A stretch of DNA of 64,000 nt from contig DATFMH010000147.1 of assembly GCA_035267045.1 (NCBI GenBank), positions 62,001 through 126,000 on the forward strand, in the 5' to 3' direction. Below are positions 7,985-16,670 of this stretch, piece after piece. The position numbers and the translations under genes were made by a program. The stretch is from DATFMH01 sp035267045 (GTDB taxonomy: Bacteria > Bacteroidota > Rhodothermia > Balneolales > DATFMH01). Position 1 is the first letter of the stretch, and the number at the start of each line of letters is the position of its first letter. The notes below the pieces were generated by a model that did not search any database, was not told the DNA's origin, and saw nothing but the letters and a program-made list of their open reading frames with translations.

Positions 7985-9733
7985 TTAGTTATTGGATTCT
8001 TCCACGGTTACCGGTGTTCCGCCTTCCGGATGAAGATCACCATTACCGCCATGTCCATCGCTTCCGGCAAGACCAAGCAGAAATTCGCTTACAGGCCTGT
8101 GGAAATCGTATGGCCCGTGAGTGACAACCGGGGTGTAGTTAAAGTTTTCACCAATAGGTGGTGAAGATGTCATCCATTCGAGTGTACGCGCATTCCATGG
8201 GTTAGAAGGTGCCTTTTTACCTTTAACTAATGAATGAATGAGATATACTGCCATAAGGAGGAATCCAAGACCAAGTATCCAGGATCCTACCGTGGACGTT
8301 CTGTGCAGTGTCTCGAATTGTGGCAGGTAATTATAATACCTTCTCGGCATTCCTTTTGCACCAAGGATAAACTGTGGGAAGAAAGTAACATTGAAACCAA
8401 CGAAGACAAGAAACCATGATATTCTACCCATAGTTTCGCTATACATCTTACCAGTCATTTTGGGCCACCAGTAATGTAAACCACCTATGAATGCGATCAA
8501 CATTCCACCGAACATCACATAGTGAAAATGGGCAACTACGTAATAGGTAGCATGCAGGTGAACATCAACTGAAAGAGCACCAAGCATTATACCGGTAATT
8601 CCACCGATAGTGAAGAGGAAGATAAATGACAGCGCATAAAGCATAGGCGTCTTCAATGTTATTGACCCTTTATACATTGTCGCCAGCCAGTTAAAGATCT
8701 TAATACCCGTAGGTATACCAATTAAGAATGTGATCAGTGAGAATACTGTTGATGCCAAAGCGGATTGACCTGAAACGAACATGTGGTGTCCCCACACGAG
8801 GAATCCAAGAAAAGCAATGGCCAAACTCGAAATAGCGATGAACCAGTAACCAAAAACCCGTTTCTTGGAAAAAGTACCGATTAATTCTGATATGATACCG
8901 AATCCGGGTACGATCATAATATACACCGCCGGGTGAGAATAGAACCAGAAAAAGTGTTGATATAATATGGGATCACCACCGAGAGCCGGGTTAAAAATAC
9001 CGATATGCAGCACTCTTTCCATGATCAATAATGATACCGTAATGGCGAGTACGGGAGTAGCTAACACCTGAATGATACTTGTTGCATAAATACCCCAGGT
9101 AAAGAGTGGTAATTTACCCCATGATAAACCGGGAGCGCGTAATTTGTGCATGGTTACAATGAAGTTCAACCCGGTTAAAATGGACGAGAAACCGATGATA
9201 AATATACCGATAGTCATCGGTAGCACATTAGTCGTAGAATGTATACTGTATGGGGTATAAAATGTCCATCCTGTGTCAACACCGCCATTTATAATAGCAA
9301 AAATAGTAAATATGGCACCGGCAACATAGATATAGTAACTGGCCAGGTTAAGCCTTGGAAATGCCACATCCTTAGCACCAATCATCATAGGGAGGAAAAA
9401 GTTGCCCAATGTGGTTGGGACACCCGGTACAAGGAAAAGAAATATCATCATAGTACCGTGAAGTGTAAAAAGGATATCATATGTTTTAGCTGCAACAATA
9501 TGATTGGCCGGGTTCCAAAGTGATAAACGTATCAGCAGCGCCATTATACCGGCGAATAAAAAGACAAGTGTTATAGTGCAAAGGTACATAATACCAATGC
9601 GCTTATGGTCCCTGGTCAGGAGCCATGATTTAATACCCTTCTTGTTATTGGCATAATGACTTGGAGGGTTTTCGTCAAGTGGAAAGTGACGTACCTTGAG
9701 TTTTATCTTATTCTTGGTTTCTGTGCTATCCAT
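7985..9733 (-). CDS. coxA: Cytochrome c oxidase subunit I, A2-type caa3
   Basis: The 582-residue catalytic subunit carries heme a, heme a3 and CuB and reduces O2 while pumping protons. Visible sites are the heme a His in [11 protein letters not shown], the CuB His/Tyr motif [17 protein letters not shown], the CuB His pair in WGHHMF, and the heme ligands in [17 protein letters not shown]. The D-channel Glu found in HPEV of A1 enzymes is replaced, giving the YSHPAV form known from Rhodothermus-type A2 oxidases. A Gly-rich tail follows the last helix. The gene starts 1 base after the coxB stop, which suggests translational coupling. Confidence 0.97.
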   Translation of the reverse strand: MDSTETKNKIKLKVRHFPLDENPPSHYANNKKGIKSWLLTRDHKRIGIMYLCTITLVFLFAGIMALLIRLSLWNPANHIVAAKTYDILFTLHGTMMIFLFLVPGVPTTLGNFFLPMMIGAKDVAFPRLNLASYYIYVAGAIFTIFAIINGGVDTGWTFYTPYSIHSTTNVLPMTIGIFIIGFSSILTGLNFIVTMHKLRAPGLSWGKLPLFTWGIYATSIIQVLATPVLAITVSLLIMERVLHIGIFNPALGGDPILYQHFFWFYSHPAVYIMIVPGFGIISELIGTFSKKRVFGYWFIAISSLAIAFLGFLVWGHHMFVSGQSALASTVFSLITFLIGIPTGIKIFNWLATMYKGSITLKTPMLYALSFIFLFTIGGITGIMLGALSVDVHLHATYYVVAHFHYVMFGGMLIAFIGGLHYWWPKMTGKMYSETMGRISWFLVFVGFNVTFFPQFILGAKGMPRRYYNYLPQFETLHRTSTVGSWILGLGFLLMAVYLIHSLVKGKKAPSNPWNARTLEWMTSSPPIGENFNYTPVVTHGPYDFHRPVSEFLLGLAGSDGHGGNGDLHPEGGTPVTVEESNN

Positions 9734-9734
9734 A

Positions 9735-10688
9735 TTATTTTTGCTTCTTTATAAATGCTATGAGTGCATCAATTTGTTCGTTTTTAAGGACACCCTGGAA
9801 TGTCGGCATTACATTGTTATAGCCTTTGACAATTTTGGCACCAGGATTCAGAATTGATTCACGTATGTAGTTTTCATCTACAGTTACCGTTTTCCCATCA
9901 CTTAAAGTAACTTTACTTCCAAATACTCCTTTCCATGAAGGCCCTACACCTTTTGAACCATCCAGGGAGTGGCAAGAATTACATCCGTTCTTCTGATACA
10001 ATTCTTTCCCATATTCAGCCATAGTTTTACCCGCAGGCTTACCATTTGAACTTGAAGCCCCTTGTTTCAGCCATTTATCGAAATCTTTTTGAGACTGAAT
10101 AATGACATCGGCATGCATATTGGAATGGCCTACCCCACAATATTGAGTACAAAACAGATCCGCATGTCCCGGTTTTTTAGCATCAAACCAGACAATAGAG
10201 TATTTGCTTGGAAGAACGTCATGTTTTACCCGGAAGTCAGGTATAAAAAGTGAGTGGATAACATCATTTGACTTCATGACGAGTTTCACGGGCCTTCCGG
10301 CCGGAACATGAAGTTTATTCATGGTCGTTTTACCATTATCATACTTAAACTTCCAAAGCCATTGTTGAGCTGTGACATTTATTTCATAAGAATCCTGAGG
10401 TGGAGTAAAGAGTTTATAATAATCTTTAAATCCCCAGCTGAAAATGACGAGTACGAGGATTAACGGAATTATTGACCAAACGATTTCTATCGTCGTATTA
10501 TGGTCAACCAAAGAGGTTACATCATCCTCGGATCTTCTTCGGTATTTAATGACGAAGTAGATCATCACAACAACAATACCGAGTAACAGATATGCACCTG
10601 TTGTAGTAATGAAGTTGAATAATGCATCAGTATTATGGGCAAAAGTAGACTTTGCCGGTGGTAAGAAATACTTGCCTAAATTAAACAT
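9735..10688 (-). CDS. coxB: Cytochrome c oxidase subunit II with fused cytochrome c domain
   Basis: This 317-residue caa3-type subunit II has two membrane helices (about 30-48 and 69-87). A cupredoxin domain follows with all CuA ligands: His145, Cys180, Gln182, Cys184, His188 and Met191. A C-terminal heme c domain has CNSCH at 236-240 and the axial Met in VMP at 294. It takes electrons from the donor complex and passes them through CuA to subunit I. The heme domain is very similar to the last two domains of the ActE protein upstream in the same operon. No signal peptide or lipobox is seen before the first helix. Confidence 0.97.
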   Translation of the reverse strand: MFNLGKYFLPPAKSTFAHNTDALFNFITTTGAYLLLGIVVVMIYFVIKYRRRSEDDVTSLVDHNTTIEIVWSIIPLILVLVIFSWGFKDYYKLFTPPQDSYEINVTAQQWLWKFKYDNGKTTMNKLHVPAGRPVKLVMKSNDVIHSLFIPDFRVKHDVLPSKYSIVWFDAKKPGHADLFCTQYCGVGHSNMHADVIIQSQKDFDKWLKQGASSSNGKPAGKTMAEYGKELYQKNGCNSCHSLDGSKGVGPSWKGVFGSKVTLSDGKTVTVDENYIRESILNPGAKIVKGYNNVMPTFQGVLKNEQIDALIAFIKKQK

Positions 10689-10707
10689 CTGTTTTATTAA
10701 ACGTTTA

Positions 10708-11589
10708 TTATGTGTTTTTTGTCTTTTTTTCTCTAAACCAGAGGATTCCTAAAAGTCCACCCAGAAGAATCATAACAACAACACCGCTTAGTTTCATTAT
10801 ATTTCGAACCGATGCTGTGTATTTACCTGTACCTGGATCATATTGACAACAATATAATATGATTTTATCAAGAGTGCTGCCTATGTTGCCATGAGCAGCA
10901 TCACCAAGTGCACCTTTCAACTGTAATGACGGAAATGATATCCCATAAAGATATCGGGATATCTTACCATCTGAACTTAAGAAAATAAGTGCCGCCGTAT
11001 GGGCATACATTTTCTTTTCAGGCAGATATTTGTAACCAAAACCCACCGCTTTGGTCAAACGTTTAATCTGATCCTGTTTACCTGTCAAAAAATACCATCC
11101 TTTTTTTGCTCCCGGTTTACCAAGACTACTAAGTGTATCGACATACGCTTTTTTCTTGGCAGCGGCGATTTTATATGTATCATGTGGATCGAAACTGACA
11201 GTTATAATTTTGTAATCCTTACCGGGTGACCAGTCAAGTTTCTTAACTCCGTTCATCATTCCATGAATGATCATGGGACATAACATCGGACAGGTGAAAT
11301 ATGCCAGATCTAAAATAACAGGCTTATTCCCTTTAAGTATCTGACCAATGGTTACGGGTTTACCCTCAGAATCCAGGAAAGAGATATCTTTAGGTACCTT
11401 TTTCCCTAGTTTTTCTGTGATACCTACTCCTTCAAGGCCACGGGCTTTATTCAAAGCTCGTTGAGCAAGAACGTTATTGGTAGTAATAAATAATAAAATA
11501 AAGAACGCTACAATCAGCGAGTAAGAAAATCGACAGCGTTTGTTACTTATTCTCTTTCGGAGAGTTTGTGTTTTGATTTTCTTTAACAT
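10708..11589 (-). CDS. SCO1/SenC-family copper chaperone
   Basis: The 293-residue thioredoxin-fold protein probably delivers copper to the CuA site of subunit II. It has an N-terminal anchor (about residues 22-42), the copper-binding pair C100-P-M-L-C104 and His197, and a second hydrophobic helix near 265-285. A frame opens earlier at a TTG (11610), but the ATG at 11589 is preferred because it places the basic stretch just before the anchor. Either start overlaps the end of the upstream small gene, by 47 bases from the ATG, so translation is probably coupled. It sits just before coxB. Confidence 0.9.
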   Translation of the reverse strand: MLKKIKTQTLRKRISNKRCRFSYSLIVAFFILLFITTNNVLAQRALNKARGLEGVGITEKLGKKVPKDISFLDSEGKPVTIGQILKGNKPVILDLAYFTCPMLCPMIIHGMMNGVKKLDWSPGKDYKIITVSFDPHDTYKIAAAKKKAYVDTLSSLGKPGAKKGWYFLTGKQDQIKRLTKAVGFGYKYLPEKKMYAHTAALIFLSSDGKISRYLYGISFPSLQLKGALGDAAHGNIGSTLDKIILYCCQYDPGTGKYTASVRNIMKLSGVVVMILLGGLLGILWFREKKTKNT

Positions 11590-11953
11590 ATAAAGATATA
11601 GCACTATCAATAGGAATTCGGTATAAACCTTTTTTAAGGTCTACTATTCCATATGATGTTAATATTTGATGTTCTTGAGCCCTTTTTTGGCTAATTTGAT
11701 AATTAACGCTTTGATCGTTGACCTGTTGTTCTATCTCATAAGAATTATAGGTATAGATATTATATGCGATAATTATAAGCATGACAACTAGACTCAATCC
11801 GGTCACTACCCAGAAAACGAGTCTTTTCAGATTAAGAGTATCTTCAGTGACCCCTTCATCAAGGGAATGGATAAACTCCTCTTCATCTTCTATTTGGAAA
11901 TTTCCTTCTTCAGGATTCAATTCTTTTGAATTATCAAGATCCTTTGAACTCAT
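11543..11953 (-). CDS. Small single-helix membrane protein of the act-cox operon
   Basis: This 136-residue protein is not recognised as a named family. It has an acidic cytoplasmic N-terminus (about residues 1-40), one membrane helix (about 44-66) and a C-terminal part of about 70 residues with YRIPIDSAISLYV. Its place directly after actF and before sco is where small accessory subunits such as ActG have been described for alternative complex III, so a structural subunit is a reasonable guess. It could also be a caa3 assembly factor. It lies 18 bases after actF and overlaps the start of sco. Confidence 0.6.
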   Translation of the reverse strand: MSSKDLDNSKELNPEEGNFQIEDEEEFIHSLDEGVTEDTLNLKRLVFWVVTGLSLVVMLIIIAYNIYTYNSYEIEQQVNDQSVNYQISQKRAQEHQILTSYGIVDLKKGLYRIPIDSAISLYVKENQNTNSPKENK

Positions 11954-11971
11954 CTTATTCTACCAGCTAAA

Positions 11972-13162
11972 TTAGTGTTTATTTAATGAATCAGCCAATA
12001 ATGGGTCGTTTTTCGGTATCATACTATGCTTTTTGAAGGTATTGAAAAACAGCCCGAGGAATATACAACCCAATCCAATTAAAGTTGCGAAATCAAGCCA
12101 GCTTATCTGGATACCTGATTTATGGAGATTAGGCATTACCAGCCAGTATAATTCAACAAATTGCATAAACAGAACCCAAATCGAAATATACTTTAAAACT
12201 TTCAAACTACCTTTGGCCCCTTTGCCAAGTAAAACAGTAAAGGGAATTACAAAACGGCCGAAGAGTATTAACCAACCTACATATATCCAGCTGCCATTCA
12301 GATGCATATTAAACCATACAACCTCTTCAGGTATATTGGCATAATAAATCAGTAAGAACTGAGCAAAAGCGATGTAGGCATAGAAAATTGTGAATGCGAA
12401 GAGTAACAAGCCCAAATCATTGAAATGTTTCATGGTAATGGTATTTGCCAGAATTCCTTTCTTCCGCAAATAGAGCAGGATAAGAATCATCATGGCAAAG
12501 AAAGCCTGAAAACTCATGGCAAAGAAATAAATACCAAAAATTGTGGAGTACCAGTGCGGATCAAGTTCCATGAGCCAGTCGAATGAAGCGAAGGCGCATG
12601 TGATGGCAAAAAGCCATAATCCGGGTCCACTTGTTCTTCTGAGAAGCGTTTGTAATCCCCAATCTCCGGTTTCATCCATTTTAATGGAGTTCTTATATAA
12701 TCGGAAACCAAAGAAAGACCATATTCCAAAATAGATAAAATACCGGATGATATAGAACGGGTAGTTCAGATAAGGAGATTTATAGGGCAGAACTTTACTT
12801 GCGGAAATCTCCTGGGGAGTCCAGTGTGTCCATTCAAACAAGTAATGCATCCCAAAAAAGATTGGAATGAAGAGTATGGCTACAATAAATATATTTCGAG
12901 CCAATACTTCCGGTACCCTTCGGAAAACAACACTATACGATGAATGTGTTACGTGTTGTAACATAACATACATCAGCGATGTCAATGACAAGCTTGCAAT
13001 GAAAACAAAACTGGTCAAATAGGAGAAGTAAAATTGTTCCCTGTTGACAAAATAACCTATTGCACTGGCTATTAGTCCCACTGCTCCAATTACGAATAAA
13101 GATGTTGTCGCCTTATTATCTTCTGGAAACGACAGTGAGTCTGTTATTTTGATTTTTTTCAT
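11972..13162 (-). CDS. actF: Alternative complex III subunit ActF
   Basis: The 396-residue polytopic protein has about ten helices and belongs to the ActF/quinol:cytochrome c oxidoreductase membrane-subunit family, a paralogue of ActC. In this complex the two NrfD-like subunits sit in the membrane and are linked to menaquinol oxidation and proposed proton transfer. The helices are densely packed, for example ISIWVLFMQFVELYWLVMPN near the C-terminus. It lies 55 bases after actE and is followed by the small membrane gene. It carries no cofactor motif. Confidence 0.88.
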   Translation of the reverse strand: MKKIKITDSLSFPEDNKATTSLFVIGAVGLIASAIGYFVNREQFYFSYLTSFVFIASLSLTSLMYVMLQHVTHSSYSVVFRRVPEVLARNIFIVAILFIPIFFGMHYLFEWTHWTPQEISASKVLPYKSPYLNYPFYIIRYFIYFGIWSFFGFRLYKNSIKMDETGDWGLQTLLRRTSGPGLWLFAITCAFASFDWLMELDPHWYSTIFGIYFFAMSFQAFFAMMILILLYLRKKGILANTITMKHFNDLGLLLFAFTIFYAYIAFAQFLLIYYANIPEEVVWFNMHLNGSWIYVGWLILFGRFVIPFTVLLGKGAKGSLKVLKYISIWVLFMQFVELYWLVMPNLHKSGIQISWLDFATLIGLGCIFLGLFFNTFKKHSMIPKNDPLLADSLNKH

Positions 13163-13217
13163 GATTTACTTTTCAAATATTTATGCTTAACTCACTTATA
13201 TATCTGAACAATTTCTA

Positions 13218-14582
13218 TTATTTGAGAGATTTAATATATGCTACTAAAGCCTGAACATCTTGTGACTTACTGACCAAACCTTGTGGCATAACAGGTTGAA
13301 AGCCTTTGACGATTTGTTTATTTGGATTCATGATAGAATCCTTGATATAATTTTCGTCGGCTTTAACCGTCTTACCGCTTTTCAAAGTAACTGTTTTATC
13401 AAACAGACCTTTCCAAGTAGGCCCAACACCACTTGAACCATCAGTGGTATGGCAGGCATTACATGTTTTCTCCGTATACAATTTCTTGCCTAAATCAATC
13501 AGTTGTGATTGACTCATAGACGATTTTTGCTGGCCGGCCTTCTGCTGTTTGTCTTTCAGCTGCTTTACATATTGTTTTGCCTTGCTTGAATTGGAAATAG
13601 ATGCGATATATGCAACTAACGCGTCGAGGTTTTGCTGACTACTGATCAGCCCCACTGGCATAACAGGTTGAAAGCCTTTAACAATTTGCTTATGAGGTTT
13701 CATTATTGATTCTTTGATGTAACTCTCATCGGCAGTCAGTGTTTGTCCATTCGACAGGGTAGTCTTTCTTCCAAATAGATTCTTCCAAGTAGGCCCAACA
13801 CCACTGGAACCGTCGGTTGTATGACAGGAATTACATGTTTTCTCGGTATACAGTTTTTTACCCAAAGCAATCATTTGATCAGCACTCATCGTTTTCTGCT
13901 GTTGTTGACTTGCTTCAGCTTGTTTTTTTGCAGCTTCTTTAGCAGCCTGCAGACTATCTTTATAAGCTGTTATGGCAGAATCAGAAAAAGTATAACCTTG
14001 CAGATCTGCTTTAGTGGCGTGCTGACTTAATTGCAAAGCTCTGATATAAGCTACGATTGCCCATCGGTCATTAACTGGTACCTGGTCTCTGTAACCGGGC
14101 ATAACAGCAAAACCGTTTGTGACAACGTCATACAGGAATCCGTCAGCAGAATCACGAAGTGCCGCGGTATGATATGACGGGGGATGGAGCATTCCGAATT
14201 GTATTACCATACCATTACCGTCACCTAACCGGCTGTGACAGGGCGTACAATAGATATCGAATCGTTTTCTACCCCTGTTAACAAGTTTGGTCGTTATGGG
14301 TAAAGGTATTTTTTGTACCCATTTGCCATCTTTGGTTTTTCCATCCCAGAATTTGGTATTTGTCTTTAACCATCCACGTGCCACAGTACCTTTAACAGGC
14401 ATACGCATGGCTCGGTTATCAGAGAAGAATGTATTTTCTTGTTGTGCCTTATACTTTGCCTGATTGAACATGTTTTGTTCGGGTAGAATAGGCGGTTTGT
14501 GAAATGGCTTACCCCTACAGGCAGATAGAGCCATAGCAAGCAATATAAGAGCTATCGAGCGATTGTTTTTTAATAGTTTCAT
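13218..14582 (-). CDS. actE: ActE with three heme c domains (alternative complex III)
   Basis: The protein has 454 residues from the ATG at 14582; a TTG two codons earlier is less likely. A lipoprotein signal ends in LSAC (Cys22). Domain 1 is the ActE cytochrome, with CTPCH at 112-116 and axial Met161. A Gln/Ala/Lys-rich linker (about 205-235) leads to two extra heme domains, CNSCH at 250-254 with Met308 and CNACH at 374-378 with Met432. The last two are near copies of each other and resemble the C-terminal domain of CoxB. Described ActE subunits are mono-heme, so the fusion is unusual. It probably carries electrons from complex III to the oxidase on the periplasmic side. Confidence 0.93.
   Translation of the reverse strand: MKLLKNNRSIALILLAMALSACRGKPFHKPPILPEQNMFNQAKYKAQQENTFFSDNRAMRMPVKGTVARGWLKTNTKFWDGKTKDGKWVQKIPLPITTKLVNRGRKRFDIYCTPCHSRLGDGNGMVIQFGMLHPPSYHTAALRDSADGFLYDVVTNGFAVMPGYRDQVPVNDRWAIVAYIRALQLSQHATKADLQGYTFSDSAITAYKDSLQAAKEAAKKQAEASQQQQKTMSADQMIALGKKLYTEKTCNSCHTTDGSSGVGPTWKNLFGRKTTLSNGQTLTADESYIKESIMKPHKQIVKGFQPVMPVGLISSQQNLDALVAYIASISNSSKAKQYVKQLKDKQQKAGQQKSSMSQSQLIDLGKKLYTEKTCNACHTTDGSSGVGPTWKGLFDKTVTLKSGKTVKADENYIKDSIMNPNKQIVKGFQPVMPQGLVSKSQDVQALVAYIKSLK
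13221..13877 (-). repeat. actE: Direct duplication of a heme c domain inside actE
   Basis: Two segments of about 280 bp, 13599-13877 and 13221-13499, encode domains 2 and 3 of ActE. They share long identical protein runs, for example LGKKLYTEKTCN followed by Ser or Ala, then TTDGSSGVGPTWK. The DNA is also visibly alike, sharing GGCATAACAGGTTGAAAGCC. This points to a tandem duplication with a copy spacing of 378 bp. Confidence 0.85.
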
Positions 14583-14625
14583 CTGCAATGTCTTAGCTTT
14601 TTAAACCAAATCCAATGAGTAATTG

Positions 14626-15171
14626 TTAATCGTAGATCTTTTCGAGATTCACAGCTTCTGCATCTTTCAGCAATTCAGTTGTTTTATATTCTGAAAACAG
14701 GGCGTCTTCTGATTCTATATAAAGGAAGAAACCGTCATCTGATGCCTTATTGAAGTTTTCAGAGTTGAATAATGGATTATATGGTTTCGGTAATCCATTT
14801 AAAAACAACATTCCAAATACTGCACCGAAAGACGATAACAGCACTGTCAATTCGAATGCAATAGGAACATAAATCGGGGGATCAATCAAGGGTTTTCCAC
14901 TGATACTCAGTGGCATAGCCGATGACATAACCCACACCATTAACCAGACAGCCCCTATTAATCCAACCAGCCCGAAGCCGAGAACTATCCATCCTAATTT
15001 AGATTTTTTCAATCCCATGGCTTTTTCAATCCCATGAATAGGGAATGGACTGAACGTATCAAATTTATTATAGCCGGCATTATTAACTGCTTCGGCAGCA
15101 TGCAATAAGGTAGCAGGATTCTGAAATTCCGCTAATATACCGTGTAATTGTTTGTTTTCTTTCGTTTCCAT
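14626..15171 (-). CDS. actD: Alternative complex III subunit ActD (DUF3341)
   Basis: The 181-residue protein matches the ActD/DUF3341 pattern: a cytoplasmic ferredoxin-like N-terminal part (LHGILAEFQNPATLLHAAEA and FDTFSPFPIHGIEKAMGL), two membrane helices (about 60-85 and 103-125) and a short C-terminal domain with GFFLYIESED. It is a structural membrane subunit with no cofactor. It lies 13 bases after actC and 43 bases before actE in the operon. Confidence 0.93.
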   Translation of the reverse strand: METKENKQLHGILAEFQNPATLLHAAEAVNNAGYNKFDTFSPFPIHGIEKAMGLKKSKLGWIVLGFGLVGLIGAVWLMVWVMSSAMPLSISGKPLIDPPIYVPIAFELTVLLSSFGAVFGMLFLNGLPKPYNPLFNSENFNKASDDGFFLYIESEDALFSEYKTTELLKDAEAVNLEKIYD

Positions 15172-15184
15172 ATACGATCGTTAT

Positions 15185-16618
15185 TTAAACACTCTCATTG
15201 GGTTGAATAACAATTGATCCGGCGCCGTTAGAGCCTTCAAGTTGGTCATCTTCCTCATAATAATGGGGGTCCGCTTGCGGCAAGCCAGCCTTAACTTCTG
15301 AGATGGCTACCATGGGTAAGAACCTCAGGAATAGAAGGAAAAAGGTGAAAAACAATCCGAATGTCCCGACATATGTTAAGTAGTCAACCCATGTTGGTGA
15401 GTAATAAGCCCAGGATGAGGGCATAAAATCGGTAGCCAGAGAAGCGACAATAATCATAAATCGCTCATACCACATACCAATATTGGCGAAAGTGGCGACG
15501 AGAAATGTGAGTGTAACGCTTCGCCTCACTTTCTTAAACCACATGAACTGTGGATTAATCACATTACAGAACATCAATATCCAGAATCCCCATGCGTAAG
15601 GTCCTACTACGTATAGCCAGAAGATCCCCCGTTCATAAATGTAACCGCTGTACCATGACATAAATCCTTCCATCAGGTACGAAAAGGCCACCATATTACC
15701 AGTTACCATCATAATGATATTCATCTTCTCCATGATATCGACGGTCATGATATCCTCCAGGCCGTAAATTTTTCTGGAGATGATCATAAGTGAGACAACC
15801 ATGGCGAAACCGGAATAAATAGCCCCGGCAACAAAATAGGGCGGAAATATTGTACTGTGCCAACCCGGTACATTTGAAACTGACATATCGAAAGACACGA
15901 TTGTGTGTACCGATAATACCAGCGGCGTGGCCAAACCAGCCAGAATCATGTAAGCTTTTTCATAGTTCAGCCAGTGACGATTGCTTCCTGTCCATCCAAG
16001 TGCAAACATTCCATAGAAAAATCGAGATGTTTTACTTTTAACGCGATCACGTAAGGTCGCGAGGTCGGGAATTAAACCGACATACCAGAACAACAGCGAA
16101 ACGGTGAAATAAGTACTAACCGCAAATACGTCCCATAACAACGGTGAACTAAAGTTCGGCCACATGCCCATCTGATTCGGAACCGGAAACACCCAGTAGA
16201 TGACCCATATACGTCCGACGTGAAAAGCCGGAAATAAACCGGCACACATTACGGCAAATATGGTCATAGCTTCTGCAAAACGGTTAATAGCTGTTCTCCA
16301 GTGCTGGCGAAATAGAAAAAGAATAGCAGATATTAACGTACCCGCATGACCAATACCGACCCACCATACAAAGTTAATAATAGCCCAGCCCCAACCGGCA
16401 GGGTTATTCAGACCCCACACGCCAAGACCTTCCCAGACTAAATAACTTAGCAGGGCTACTAACAATAGTAGCAATAAATTGGCCACACCAAAGGCTATAT
16501 ACCAACCTTTTGGAGTTTCTCTCTCAGGTATGTCACCTATGAGCGCCGTTATGCTACCAAACGTATGGTTTCCTTGCACTAAAGGCGGCTCTGGCACAAA
16601 TTCGTAAGACTTACTCAT
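15185..16618 (-). CDS. actC: Alternative complex III subunit ActC (NrfD-like)
   Basis: This 477-residue polytopic protein of the NrfD/PsrC family has about ten helices. It binds menaquinol in the membrane next to the iron-sulfur part of ActB. Characteristic text includes [19 protein letters not shown] near residue 89 and [20 protein letters not shown] near 129. The soluble tail after about residue 440 is acidic. It follows actB by 52 bases and belongs to the same operon. Confidence 0.95.
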   Translation of the reverse strand: MSKSYEFVPEPPLVQGNHTFGSITALIGDIPERETPKGWYIAFGVANLLLLLLVALLSYLVWEGLGVWGLNNPAGWGWAIINFVWWVGIGHAGTLISAILFLFRQHWRTAINRFAEAMTIFAVMCAGLFPAFHVGRIWVIYWVFPVPNQMGMWPNFSSPLLWDVFAVSTYFTVSLLFWYVGLIPDLATLRDRVKSKTSRFFYGMFALGWTGSNRHWLNYEKAYMILAGLATPLVLSVHTIVSFDMSVSNVPGWHSTIFPPYFVAGAIYSGFAMVVSLMIISRKIYGLEDIMTVDIMEKMNIIMMVTGNMVAFSYLMEGFMSWYSGYIYERGIFWLYVVGPYAWGFWILMFCNVINPQFMWFKKVRRSVTLTFLVATFANIGMWYERFMIIVASLATDFMPSSWAYYSPTWVDYLTYVGTFGLFFTFFLLFLRFLPMVAISEVKAGLPQADPHYYEEDDQLEGSNGAGSIVIQPNESV

Positions 16619-16670
16619 GTCCAGTTTTGTTTCTTGTTAAAATTTCAGAAAACTCAATTAGAATTTCAGT

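Noticed and set aside
13221..13877. A sequencing or assembly duplication in actE
   Set aside because: The two heme domains differ at many positions in both DNA and protein, so this is an old duplication.
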